Assembly: GCF_001613125.1 (NCBI RefSeq)
Contig: NZ_BDBT01000002.1
Location: forward strand, 248,001-312,000
Length of the DNA: 64,000 bases
Direction: 5' to 3'
Source: Nocardia shimofusensis NBRC 100134
Lineage (GTDB): Bacteria > Actinomycetota > Actinomycetes > Mycobacteriales > Mycobacteriaceae
The notes beneath the pieces are model-generated. The model was not told the origin of the DNA, searched no databases, and worked only from the letters and a program-made list of their open reading frames with translations. Below are positions 35,443 through 43,776 of the stretch, piece by piece; the first letter of the stretch is position 1; every line of letters starts with the position of its first letter. The position numbers and the translations under genes were made by a program.

Positions 35443-37389
35443 ATGCAACCACAGTGGACGCCGACCGAGCGCGATATCGCCGAGGCCCGGATCACGGATT
35501 TCGCCCGATTCGCGGCCGAACACAGCAGTTACGACGCGCCCGACCGGGCCGACTACCAACGGCTGTGGGAATGGTCGGTGCGGGATCTGCCCGGGTTCTG
35601 GCGCGCGGTCTGGGAGTACTTCGACCTCGGCTCGATCGCGGGCGAGGTGCTGGCCGACGATCGGATGCCGGGCGCGAACTGGTTCCCCGGCACCCGGCTC
35701 AACTACGTCGACCGAGTGCTGCGCCAGGCCCGCACCGATCGCCCGGCGATCCTCGCCCTCACCGAGGACGAGCCGGTCCGCGAGGTCTCCTGGGCCGAGC
35801 TGATCGACCAGACCGCGGCCCTGGCGCACACGCTGCGCGGCCTCGGCGTGCGACCGGGCGACCGCGTCATCGGCTACCTGCCCAACATCCCCGAGACGGT
35901 GGTCGCCTTCCTCGCGACCGCGAGCATCGGCGCGGTATGGAGCGCCTGCGGCCAGGACTACTCCCCCAAGGCCGCCCTCGATCGGCTGGGCCAGCTCGAG
36001 CCCACCGTCCTGATCACCGCCGACGGCTATCGCTTCGGTGGCAAGGCCCACGACAAGAGCGCCGATATCGCCGCGCTGCGCGACGGCCTGCCGACACTGC
36101 GCTCGACCATCGTGGTGAACCGGCTCGGCGGGATCGTGCCGGACACCACCTCGTGGACCGAGGCCGTCGCGAGCACCGGTGCCACGCCGGAGCTCGCGAC
36201 CGAGCAGGTTGCCTTCGACCATCCGCTGTGGATCGTGTTCTCCTCCGGCACCACCGGCCTGCCCAAGGGCATCGTGCACGGCCACGGCGGCGTCGTCCTC
36301 GAACATCTCAAAGCCGTTGCGCTGCAATCGGACATCGGCCCCGAGGACACCTTCTTCTGGTACACCAGCCCGAGCTGGATGATGTGGAACTTCCAGGTCG
36401 CCGGCCTGCTGATCGGCTCCACCATCGTCTGCTACGACGGCAGCCCCACCTATCCGGCCCCGGACGGTCTGTGGCGGCTGGCCGCCGAGGTCGGGGCCAC
36501 CGTCCTGGGCACCAGCCCGGGGTACGTCCTGGCCTGCATCAAGGCGGGCGCACATCCCGCGGCCGAGCACGACCTGTCGCCGCTGCGCCTGGTCGGCATC
36601 ACCGGCTCGGCCCTGCCGCCGTCCTCGGCGTTGTGGTTGCGCGACAACGTCGGCGTGCCGGTCGCGTCGATCAGCGGCGGCACCGACGTGGTCTCGGCCT
36701 TCCTCGGCTGGGCCCGCACGGTTCCGGTCTGGCCGGGCGAACTGTCGGCGCCCTATCTCGGCGTCGCCCTGGATGCCTACGACGAGTCCGGCAACTCGGT
36801 GCGCGGCGAGGTCGGCGAACTCGTGGTCACCGCGCCGATGCCGTCCATGCCGGTCGCGTTCTGGCGGGACGAGGACGGAAAGCGTTACCACGACGCCTAT
36901 TTCGATATGTTTCCCGGCGTATGGCGGCACGGCGACTGGATCACCCGCACCGACCACGGCAGCATCGTCGTGCACGGTCGTTCGGATTCCACGCTCAACC
37001 GCCACGGCATCCGGATGGGCAGCGCCGACATCTACCAGGCGGTCGAGAGCCTGCCCGAGATCACCGAGGCCTTGGTGATCGGCGTGGAGCAGCCCGACGG
37101 CGGCTACTGGATGCCGCTGTTCGTCCTGCTCGCCCCCGGCGCGGAACTGAACGCCGAGCTGATCGACCGCATCAAGCGGGTCATCCGCACCGAGGTCTCG
37201 CCCCGGCACGTCCCCGACGAGATCCTGCTCGCGCCCGGCATCCCGCACACCCGCACCGGCAAGAAACTCGAGGTGCCCATCAAGAAGCTGCTGCAGGGCG
37301 CCGACGCCACCCGCGTCGTCGAGCGCAGCGCGGTCGACGACCCCGACCTGCTGGATTGGTACGCCGCCGTCGGGCCGGGCGAGAAGTAG
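35443..37389 (+). CDS. aacS: Acetoacetyl-CoA synthetase
   Basis: A 648-residue acyl-CoA synthetase that activates acetoacetate with ATP and CoA. It has the acetoacetyl-CoA synthetase N-terminal region (LWEWSVRDLPGFWRAVWEYFDL, then MPGANWFPGTRLNYVDRVLR), the AMP-binding loop FSSGTTGLPKGIVHGHGG near residue 265, SWMMWNFQVAGLL, and the C-terminal catalytic lysine region RTGKKLEVPIKKLL near 605. AGGAG lies 7 nt before the ATG at 35443. As last gene of the operon it recaptures the acetoacetate made by the CitE-like lyase, a role taken by a CoA-transferase pair in the M. tuberculosis locus. Confidence 0.93.
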   Translation: MQPQWTPTERDIAEARITDFARFAAEHSSYDAPDRADYQRLWEWSVRDLPGFWRAVWEYFDLGSIAGEVLADDRMPGANWFPGTRLNYVDRVLRQARTDRPAILALTEDEPVREVSWAELIDQTAALAHTLRGLGVRPGDRVIGYLPNIPETVVAFLATASIGAVWSACGQDYSPKAALDRLGQLEPTVLITADGYRFGGKAHDKSADIAALRDGLPTLRSTIVVNRLGGIVPDTTSWTEAVASTGATPELATEQVAFDHPLWIVFSSGTTGLPKGIVHGHGGVVLEHLKAVALQSDIGPEDTFFWYTSPSWMMWNFQVAGLLIGSTIVCYDGSPTYPAPDGLWRLAAEVGATVLGTSPGYVLACIKAGAHPAAEHDLSPLRLVGITGSALPPSSALWLRDNVGVPVASISGGTDVVSAFLGWARTVPVWPGELSAPYLGVALDAYDESGNSVRGEVGELVVTAPMPSMPVAFWRDEDGKRYHDAYFDMFPGVWRHGDWITRTDHGSIVVHGRSDSTLNRHGIRMGSADIYQAVESLPEITEALVIGVEQPDGGYWMPLFVLLAPGAELNAELIDRIKRVIRTEVSPRHVPDEILLAPGIPHTRTGKKLEVPIKKLLQGADATRVVERSAVDDPDLLDWYAAVGPGEK

Positions 37390-37396
37390 GGGCGCC

Positions 37397-38131
37397 TCAG
37401 CCGCGAGCGCGGCGCAGCACGTTGCGCCAGAGGGCGCGCTGAGCTCCGGTGACCGTGCGCATCAGCTCACCGGCCGTGAACGCGCGGACCAGCAACGCCT
37501 GGTCGGCCATGGACGCGCGGTGCACGGAGCTGTCGGCCTTGCGCGGGTGACCGGCGTCGAACGGCGGGTGCGGGTCGTATTCGATGTCGAGCTGAATGGT
37601 CTGCGCCCGCTTCGGCCCGTCCATCTCCCCCACCAGCCACAGCGCCATGTCGATCCCCGCCGAGACACCGGCCGCCGTGACGATTCCCGGACCCGAGCGC
37701 ACGAGCCGTTCGTCGCGCCGGGGGCGCGCGCCCATCAGGCCCAGCGCGGACTGGGCGGCCCAGTGCGTGGTCGCGGGCTTGTCGTCGAGCAGTCCCGCGC
37801 CCGCCAGGATCAGCGATCCGGTGCACACGGAGGTGGTCCATTCCGCCCGGCTGTGCGCGGCCCGCAGCCAGTCCAGCACCCGCCGATCACCGGCGACGGC
37901 GGTGGCGGCGGGACCGCCCGGGACCACGATGATGTGCGGCGCGGGCGTCTCCTCGAAGGTGTGCGTCACCCCGAGAGCCAGCACACCGCTGTCGGTGAGC
38001 ACCGGCCCCACCTCGTGGCCGACCAGCCGCACCTGCACGTCGGGCAGGAAACGCAGCACCTCGTAGGGGCCGATCGCATCCAGCGCGGTCATCCCCGGGT
38101 ACAGCACGATCGCCACCTGTCGGGCGTTCAT
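37397..38131 (-). CDS. DJ-1/PfpI family protein
   Basis: A 244-residue cytoplasmic protein of the DJ-1/PfpI superfamily. The N-terminus RQVAIVLYPGMTALDAIGPYEVL is typical, and the nucleophile elbow SVCTGSLILAGAGLL places the reactive cysteine at residue 103. About 50 residues follow the core, but there is no AraC-type helix-turn-helix, so it resembles the isonitrile-hydratase-like enzymes rather than GATase-AraC regulators. AAGGAG lies 8 nt before the ATG at 38131; in-frame starts farther upstream lack such a site. It ends 7 nt from the convergent synthetase gene. The substrate is unknown. Confidence 0.82.
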   Translation of the reverse strand: MNARQVAIVLYPGMTALDAIGPYEVLRFLPDVQVRLVGHEVGPVLTDSGVLALGVTHTFEETPAPHIIVVPGGPAATAVAGDRRVLDWLRAAHSRAEWTTSVCTGSLILAGAGLLDDKPATTHWAAQSALGLMGARPRRDERLVRSGPGIVTAAGVSAGIDMALWLVGEMDGPKRAQTIQLDIEYDPHPPFDAGHPRKADSSVHRASMADQALLVRAFTAGELMRTVTGAQRALWRNVLRRARG

Positions 38132-38243
38132 CGGCACAACTCCTTTGTCGAACCATCCCCCGCAAGGTAGCAACATCCACGACCCGAAGGACCCCGGTTG
38201 CGCCGCATCCGACCTGGGCAAATCCTGTGCCCGCGGGCATCGT

Positions 38244-38256
38244 TACGATGTCTTTC
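38244..38256 (+). promoter_or_regulatory. Leaderless -10 element before the first two-headed TetR gene
   Basis: TACGAT (38244-38249) matches TANNNT and ends 7 nt before the ATG at 38257. This would place transcription start at the start codon. No Shine-Dalgarno sequence is present. Confidence 0.45.
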
Positions 38257-39507
38257 ATGAGTGTCGACAACCGCCGCACGGCGCGCCCAGCGGTCGACGG
38301 CGACTCGGCACCACGTCCGATCCGGCGCAGGCCGAAGAACCGACGGGCGCAGATCGCCGCCGCCTCGGCCGCCGCGTTCGGCGCGCTGGGCTATCACGGC
38401 GTCAGCATGGAGGACATCGCGTCGGGTCTCGGCATCAGCTCGGCCGCGCTGTACCGGCATTTCCCCAGCAAGTACGCCCTGTTCCGGGAGGAACTGCTCC
38501 GGGTGGGAACAGCGATGGCGGACTCGGTCCAGCTGCCGGAGGAGGCGCGGGACTCCTCGCCCGAAGACAGGCTGCGCCTCGTCGTGCGGGCGGTGGCCCG
38601 CGCGGTCGTCGACAACCGCGCCACCGTCACCCTGGTCCGCTGGGAGGGTCGCTACCTCGAAGAACCGGATCGGCAGACGCTCGAGGACCAGCAGTCCGCC
38701 GTGCTGGCCGCCTTGGGCGCCGAATTGCGCGCGCTGCGGCCGGATCTCGCCGACGACGATGTGCGCGTTCTGCGCGGGGCCATGCTCAGCGTGCTCACCA
38801 GCATCGCCGACCACCACGCCACCCTGCCCGCGAAATCGCTGATCCAGCTGCTCGACTCGGTCTGCTGGACCCTCGCCCTGGCCGAACTCCCCCCTGCCGC
38901 GCCGGACCCCGAACCAGTCGCGGCCGTGGATATTCCGGACTCCTTCAAGCACGAACTGCTGTTGCGCAAGGCCGTGGAGCTGTTCCACGAGCGCGGTTAT
39001 CCGAACGTCAGCGTCGAGGAGATCGCCAGTGCGGCGGGGCTTTCCGCGGCGTCGGCGGTCTATCGCTTCTATCGCGGCAAGTCCGATCTGCTCGCGGCGG
39101 CCTTCCGGCGCGCCGCCGATCGCGTCTCGGCGGCTATCGGGCCCGCGGTGGCCGCCGCCCCGACTCCCGAAGCCGCCATGAGCGTGCTGATCGAACGTTT
39201 CGTCTCCGGTTCGTTCGCCGAACGCGCGTTGACTTTCGTCTACTACACCGAATTCCAGCACGTGCCCGCCGAGGAACGCGCTGTGCTGCGCAATATCCAG
39301 CGACTGAATGTCGAGGAGTGGAGCAAGCTCGTGCGCGATGTGCGCTCAAATCTCTCCCCCGCCGAGACCCGTTTCCTCGTGCACGCGGCGTTCGCGCTCG
39401 TGGTCGACCTGGGCCGTACTTTCGGCGCCGACCCCATCGCCTCCCAGCTACGGGTACGCAGGCTGATGGAACTCACCCTGTTCGGCCGGCCCGTCAGCAC
39501 CGCGTAA
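38257..39507 (+). CDS. Two-headed TetR-type regulator (copy 1)
   Basis: A 416-residue protein with two TetR helix-turn-helix domains in one chain. The first, near residues 29-75, is RRAQIAAASAAAFGALGYHGVSMEDIASGLGISSAALYRHFPSKYALF. The second, near 228-275, is FKHELLLRKAVELFHERGYPNVSVEEIASAAGLSAASAVYRFYRGKSDLL. Each is followed by a helical ligand/dimer domain. The ATG at 38257 gives exactly the length of its neighbouring paralogue, which supports it over the in-frame ATG at 38248 and GTG at 38227. Its targets are unknown; divergence from the DJ-1/PfpI gene makes that gene a candidate. Confidence 0.85.
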   Translation: MSVDNRRTARPAVDGDSAPRPIRRRPKNRRAQIAAASAAAFGALGYHGVSMEDIASGLGISSAALYRHFPSKYALFREELLRVGTAMADSVQLPEEARDSSPEDRLRLVVRAVARAVVDNRATVTLVRWEGRYLEEPDRQTLEDQQSAVLAALGAELRALRPDLADDDVRVLRGAMLSVLTSIADHHATLPAKSLIQLLDSVCWTLALAELPPAAPDPEPVAAVDIPDSFKHELLLRKAVELFHERGYPNVSVEEIASAAGLSAASAVYRFYRGKSDLLAAAFRRAADRVSAAIGPAVAAAPTPEAAMSVLIERFVSGSFAERALTFVYYTEFQHVPAEERAVLRNIQRLNVEEWSKLVRDVRSNLSPAETRFLVHAAFALVVDLGRTFGADPIASQLRVRRLMELTLFGRPVSTA

Positions 39508-39683
39508 TTCCGTCGCCGAGCGTCGGCACGAACACCATCATGTTAACGAATATTCCGATCCTGATAATGAGAATCGCGCGTAGGAGCAGCACCGTTACGC
39601 ACAATTTGTGACCTTTGATTCAGTTTGATTCGGGTACCGCGACAGCCCCACGACCAAGCATCCGATTGGGATAACATCGCCGA
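39508..39683. promoter_or_regulatory. Intergenic control region of the second two-headed TetR gene
   Basis: This AT-richer 176-bp stretch holds CACAATTTGTG (39600-39610, symmetric about one base), two TTTGATTC direct repeats 10 bp apart (39614-39621 and 39624-39631) and TAACAT (39672-39677). The last ends 6 nt before the ATG at 39684, so a leaderless transcript is likely. The repeats are candidate operators. Confidence 0.45.
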
Positions 39684-40934
39684 ATGGACGCGCACAAGCG
39701 CCGCACTTCCGGCGGCACGGCAAGTCGCGGTCAGGCTGCCGAGCGCGTGGTTCGCAAACGCCCCAGAGATCGTCGCGCACAGATCGCCGCCGCTTCCGCC
39801 GAAGCCTTCGGGCTCCTCGGCTATCACGGTGTGAGCATGGAGGACATCGCCTCACGTCTCGACATCAGCTCCACCGCCCTCTACCGGCACTACCCCAGCA
39901 AGTACGCGCTGTTCCGGGAAGAGGCGCTGCGGCTGAGCGCGCTGTGCGAGGAGGCCGTCACACTACCCGCGAGACTGCGGGACGCGCCCGCCCGCGAACG
40001 CCTGGAGCACGTCGTCGACGCCCTGATCGACCGTGCGATCGCCAATCGCCGGGGCGCGGCGCTGCTGCGCTGGCAGAGCCGCTACCTCGAACCCGAGGAC
40101 TATCGCGTCCTGATGAGCCAACTGGCCGACGGCCAGGAGGTGCTGTGCCGCCTGCTCGCCCAGATCCGCCCCGAACTCGGCGACGACGATCTCCTCGTGC
40201 TGTCCGCCTCGGCGCTGAGCGTGATCGGCTCCATCTCCGATCACCAGGTCTCCATTCCGGCACGCGCCCTGACCAAGCTGCTGCGCGCTTCCGCCCACGC
40301 CGTCCTGGGCAGCGAACTGCCGCCCGCGGGCGGGGGCCGCGAGCCCGCCGGCCCGGTGGAGGTTCCGCTGACCTTCAAACACGAACTGCTGCTGAAGAAT
40401 TCGGTGGAGCTGTTCCACAAGCACGGCTACCCCAATGTCAGCGTCGAGGACATCGCCAATGCCGCGGGCTTGCCTGCCTCCTCGGCCGTCTATCGCTTCT
40501 ACCGCAGCAAAGGCGACATCCTCGCCGCCGCATTCCGCCGCGCCGCCGATCGTGTCTCCGCCGCCATCGGTCCCGCCATCGCCTCCTCCGCCGGTCCGGG
40601 CGAAGCCCTCACCAAACTCGTCGAGCTCTACGTGGACGGTTCCTTCGCCGAACGCGAACTGACCTTCGTCTACTACGCCGAGATCAGCAACGTCCCCCGC
40701 GAGGACCGCACCGTCCTGCGCAATATCCAGCGCCTCAATGTCGAGGAATGGGCCAAGCTGCTCGGGCAGGCGCGCCCCGAACTCTCCCCCGCCGAAGCCC
40801 GTGTCCTCGTCCACGCCGCCTTGGCGCAGGTCGTCGATTTGGGCCAATGGCTGGGCCCCGACAATCCGATCTGCGCCCGGACCCGGGTCATCCACCTCAT
40901 GCACACCATCCTCTTCGGCCCCGCCGCCGCGTGA
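39684..40934 (+). CDS. Two-headed TetR-type regulator (copy 2)
   Basis: A 416-residue paralogue of the upstream gene with the same architecture: HTH 1 (RRAQIAAASAEAFGLLGYHGVSMEDIASRLDISSTALYRHYPSKYALF) near residues 30-77 and HTH 2 (FKHELLLKNSVELFHKHGYPNVSVEDIANAAGLPASSAVYRFYRSKGDIL) near 230-280. The second HTH and the tail (ERELTFVYYAE, RNIQRLNVEEW) are almost identical to copy 1, while the first ligand domain differs more. This suggests a tandem duplication with a changed sensor. The two genes could form homo- or heterodimers; this is inference. Confidence 0.87.
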   Translation: MDAHKRRTSGGTASRGQAAERVVRKRPRDRRAQIAAASAEAFGLLGYHGVSMEDIASRLDISSTALYRHYPSKYALFREEALRLSALCEEAVTLPARLRDAPARERLEHVVDALIDRAIANRRGAALLRWQSRYLEPEDYRVLMSQLADGQEVLCRLLAQIRPELGDDDLLVLSASALSVIGSISDHQVSIPARALTKLLRASAHAVLGSELPPAGGGREPAGPVEVPLTFKHELLLKNSVELFHKHGYPNVSVEDIANAAGLPASSAVYRFYRSKGDILAAAFRRAADRVSAAIGPAIASSAGPGEALTKLVELYVDGSFAERELTFVYYAEISNVPREDRTVLRNIQRLNVEEWAKLLGQARPELSPAEARVLVHAALAQVVDLGQWLGPDNPICARTRVIHLMHTILFGPAAA

Positions 40935-41066
40935 ACGAGCCGGGTTCCCGACGGACTCCGAGAAATTCGTGAAGAAAGTTCGGCGAGGGATGTCGAAACC
41001 GGCGTACCCGCTCCGTCCCAGGGGTAAGCGACCAACCAGGGCCGCGAGAACCGAAGGGAAGATCTC

Positions 41067-41474
41067 ATGGCGAAGTACCTGCTTCTCAAGCATTACCGGG
41101 GCGCACCGGCCGCGGTCAACGACGTGCCGATGGACCGGTGGACGCCGGAGGAGATCCAGGCGCACATCCAGTACATGAACGACTTCGCGGCGAAACTGGA
41201 GGCCAGTGGGGAATTCGTCGACGGGCAGGCGCTGGCGCCGGAGGGCGCGTGGGTGCGCTCGGACGGCGAAGGCAAGCCCCCGGTGACCGATGGGCCGTTC
41301 GCGGAGACCAAGGATCTCATCGCCGGGTGGATGATCATCGACGTGGACTCCTACGAGCGTGCGGTCGAGCTGGCCGGTGAGCTGTCGTCGGCGCCCGGCG
41401 CGGGCGGCGAGCCGATCCACGAGTGGCTCGAGGTCCGGCCGCTGCTGACCGCTTCGCCGACCGTCACCGAGTGA
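41067..41474 (+). CDS. DGPF/YCII-related protein, partner of ECF42 sigma factor
   Basis: A 135-residue protein of the YCII-like (YCII-related/DGPF) family. It begins AKYLLLKHYRGAP and carries the name-giving motif VTDGPFAETKDLIAGWMIIDVDSYERAVELA near residue 75. Such proteins are regularly encoded beside ECF42 sigma factors and may act in the same stress response, though their biochemical role is not settled. GAAGGGAAG lies before the ATG at 41067. Its TGA shares one base with the ATG of the sigma gene, so the pair should be coupled. Confidence 0.9.
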   Translation: MAKYLLLKHYRGAPAAVNDVPMDRWTPEEIQAHIQYMNDFAAKLEASGEFVDGQALAPEGAWVRSDGEGKPPVTDGPFAETKDLIAGWMIIDVDSYERAVELAGELSSAPGAGGEPIHEWLEVRPLLTASPTVTE

Positions 41475-42652
41475 TGGCCGCCGACGCGGTGGACGAGGCA
41501 CGGCTGCGGGACCTGATTCCCGGAGTCCTGGCGGCGCTCGTCCACCGCGGGGCGGACTTCGCCTCGGCGGAGGACGCGGTGCAGGAGGCTCTGATCCGGG
41601 CCGTCGAGACCTGGCCGCGGCAGCCGCCCGCCGATCCCAAGGGCTGGCTGATCACCACGGCCTGGCATCGCTTCGTCGATCTCAGCCGCTCCGAGGCCGC
41701 CCGGCGTCGCCGTGAGCTGCTGGTCACCGACGAGTCGGCGCCCGGTCCGGCCGTCGGCGTGGACGAGACCTTGCACCTGTACTTCCTGTGCGCGCACCCG
41801 AGCCTCACCCCGGCCTCCGCCGTAGCCCTCACCCTGCGGGCGGTCGGCGGGCTGACCACCCGCCAGATCGCACGGGCCTACCTGGTGCCCGAAGCGACCA
41901 TGGCCCAGCGGATCAGCCGTGCCAAGCGCACGGTGAGCGCGGTCAGGCTGGATCGGCCCGGCGACCTGCGCACGGTGTCGCGGACGCTGTACCTGGTGTT
42001 CAACGAGGGCTACAGCGGCGATCTCGACCTCGCGGCCGAGGCCATCCGGCTCGCTCGGCAACTGCATGCGAGCACCGACGATCCGGAGGTCGCGGGTCTG
42101 CTCGCCCTCTTCCTGCTCCACCACGCCCGGCGCCCGGCCCGCACCCGCCCCGACGGCAGCCTCGTACCCCTGGCCGAACAGGACCGCGGCCTGTGGCGGC
42201 GAGATCTGATCGCCGAGGGCGTGCGGGTGCTCCAGGCGGCGCTGGCTCGCGACCGGCTCGGCGAGTACCAGGCCCAGGCCGCGATCGCGGCCCTGCACGC
42301 CGACGCCCAGACCGCCGAGGAGACCGACTGGGTGCAGATCGTGGAGTGGTACGACGAACTGGTCGCGCTCACCGACAGCCCGGTGGTGCGGCTCAATCGC
42401 GCCGTCGCCGTGGGGGAAGCGGACGGCCCGCAAGCCGGGCTGGCGGCACTCGCCGAAATCGACCCGACGCTGCCCCGATACACCGCGTCGGCCGCCTATC
42501 TCCACGAACGGGCGGGCGACCTCGACACGGCGGTACAGCTCTACCTGGAGGCCGCCGCGCAGGCTCCCAACCTCGCCGAGCGCAACCACCTCACATTGCG
42601 AGCCGCCACCCTCCGCGGACACCTGGCGGACCGACCCCGCAAAGCGGACTAG
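41474..42652 (+). CDS. ECF42-type RNA polymerase sigma factor
   Basis: A 392-residue extracytoplasmic-function sigma factor. Region 2 includes ADFASAEDAVQEALIRAVETWPRQPPADPKGWLITTAWHRFVDLSR (near 28-75). Region 4 includes LTLRAVGGLTTRQIARAYLVPEATMAQRISRAKRTV (near 118-155). A long C-terminal extension with helical TPR-like pairs (VVRLNRAVAVGEADGPQAGLAALAEID, YLHERAGDLDTAVQLYLEAA) is the mark of the ECF42 group, which lacks an anti-sigma partner and pairs with DGPF proteins. The ATG at 41474 overlaps the upstream stop as TGATG. Confidence 0.92.
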   Translation: MAADAVDEARLRDLIPGVLAALVHRGADFASAEDAVQEALIRAVETWPRQPPADPKGWLITTAWHRFVDLSRSEAARRRRELLVTDESAPGPAVGVDETLHLYFLCAHPSLTPASAVALTLRAVGGLTTRQIARAYLVPEATMAQRISRAKRTVSAVRLDRPGDLRTVSRTLYLVFNEGYSGDLDLAAEAIRLARQLHASTDDPEVAGLLALFLLHHARRPARTRPDGSLVPLAEQDRGLWRRDLIAEGVRVLQAALARDRLGEYQAQAAIAALHADAQTAEETDWVQIVEWYDELVALTDSPVVRLNRAVAVGEADGPQAGLAALAEIDPTLPRYTASAAYLHERAGDLDTAVQLYLEAAAQAPNLAERNHLTLRAATLRGHLADRPRKAD

Positions 42653-42749
42653 CGTCGGAGTGCGGTCGCTCCCGGGGACGGACATCCAACCGCCGAGTTC
42701 ACCACGCAGGCAATCGCTGTCGACGATGCTCGCCTGACGGACCGGCCTG

Positions 42750-43163
42750 TCACGGCATCGCCTCGACGAATCGGGCCAACAGGCGGGCGAACTCGGTGCG
42801 CTCGCTCGGCGACCAGCCGTTCATGGCGGTGTCGAACGCGGCGCGGCGGCGCTCGTGCACGCGGTCCAGCAGTTCATGGCCGCGATCGGTGAGAACGAGA
42901 ACCGAACGCCTGCCGTCGGTTTGGTCGGCGACGCGCATGACCAGTCCGTCGGCGACCGCCGCGGCGACGAGTTTGCTGGCTCGCGGCTGATCCACGGCCA
43001 GCGCCGCCGCGATCGCCGAGACGGTGGGCTCGGATTCGGCCTCGATGACGTCGAGGACATCGAAAGACTGTCCACCGGGAACACCGTCCTCGGCGAGCGC
43101 ACGGCGGGTCTGCCTGCGCCTGATCGCGATCATGGCTCGTTCTACGCGCTCGACATCGTCCAC
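42750..43163 (-). CDS. MarR-family transcriptional regulator
   Basis: A 137-residue winged-helix protein of the MarR family: helix-turn-helix SFDVLDVIEAESEPTVSAIAAALAVDQPRASKLVAAAVADGLVMR (near 32-78), then the wing VADQTDGRRSVLVLTDRGHELLDRV. It starts at GTG 43163 without a Shine-Dalgarno; TAGCAT on the minus strand (43175-43170) ends 6 nt before it, so a leaderless transcript is likely. A perfect palindrome directly upstream is probably its operator and would give autorepression as well as control of the divergent gene. Confidence 0.88.
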   Translation of the reverse strand: MDDVERVERAMIAIRRRQTRRALAEDGVPGGQSFDVLDVIEAESEPTVSAIAAALAVDQPRASKLVAAAVADGLVMRVADQTDGRRSVLVLTDRGHELLDRVHERRRAAFDTAMNGWSPSERTEFARLLARFVEAMP

Positions 43164-43179
43164 AGGCAGATGCTACTGA

Positions 43180-43213
43180 AGACATATACATGTCTCGTAG
43201 CATGTATATGTCT
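43180..43213. promoter_or_regulatory. Perfect 13-bp inverted repeat, MarR operator
   Basis: AGACATATACATG (43180-43192) and CATGTATATGTCT (43201-43213) are exact reverse complements separated by 8 bp. The site is AT-rich in a very GC-rich region. It sits between the two divergent genes, upstream of the marR -10 box and 29 nt before the ATG of the lipoprotein gene. Confidence 0.85.
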
Positions 43214-43242
43214 CTGTGAATCTAACTCGGCAGGAGCCTCCC

Positions 43243-43767
43243 ATGAAACCGCGCGTAGTCCTTCTCCTGGTTGTAGCCGCGGCGCTGCTTCCGCTCGCCG
43301 CTTGCGGCGGTTCGGCCGACGAGCCCGACCGGCAGGCGAGCACGCCGACCGGCGAGCACCGCATGATCGGCTACCAGGTGAAACGGCTCGATCAACTGAT
43401 CGAATCGACCTTCGACCGACTGCTCGGCGACGCCGGAATCACCCGGCGGCAGTGGCAGACACTGAACACGCTGAGCGCGGGCCCGGCCGACGAGGCGCAG
43501 CTCACCGACGCGCTGCGGCCGTTCTGGGAGGTGAACGACGAGAGCCTCGAGGAGCTGATCAGAGACCTGACCGGCCGAGGCTGGGTCGTCGAGTACACGG
43601 GCCGCTACTCGCTCACCGACGCGGGCCGCGCCGCACACGCCGCCGCCGAGGAGTCGGTGGGGCGCATCCGCGAACTGTCGGCAGCCGGTGTCGGCGAGGA
43701 GGAGTTCGGGCAGATGATGGACGTCCTCGGTCGCATCATCGACAACCTCGAGCAGGCCGGCGCCTGA
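43243..43767 (+). CDS. MarR-type winged-helix protein with lipoprotein signal peptide
   Basis: A 174-residue product beginning MKPRVVLLLVVAAALLPLAAC, a signal peptide ending in a textbook lipobox LAAC with cysteine 21. From residue 41 (MIGYQVKRLDQLIESTFDRLLGDAGITRRQWQTLNTLSAG) the rest is a MarR winged helix with wing and C-terminal dimer helices. AGGAG lies 7 nt before the ATG at 43243, so the signal peptide is likely translated. An in-frame ATG at 43363 would give a normal cytoplasmic MarR of 134 residues. A DNA-binding domain on an exported lipoprotein makes no obvious sense, so either two products are made or the domain has another task. It is divergent to marR. Confidence 0.8.
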   Translation: MKPRVVLLLVVAAALLPLAACGGSADEPDRQASTPTGEHRMIGYQVKRLDQLIESTFDRLLGDAGITRRQWQTLNTLSAGPADEAQLTDALRPFWEVNDESLEELIRDLTGRGWVVEYTGRYSLTDAGRAAHAAAEESVGRIRELSAAGVGEEEFGQMMDVLGRIIDNLEQAGA

Positions 43768-43776
43768 GGGCATAGG

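Noticed and set aside
37397..38131. DJ-1/PfpI protein considered as a GlxA-type AraC regulator
   Set aside because: The chain ends about 50 residues after the core domain, and no AraC helix-turn-helix is present in any frame nearby.
39541..39590. AT-rich stretch tested as an iron-box (IdeR/DtxR site)
   Set aside because: It does not show the TTAGGTTAG-type half-sites in proper symmetry.
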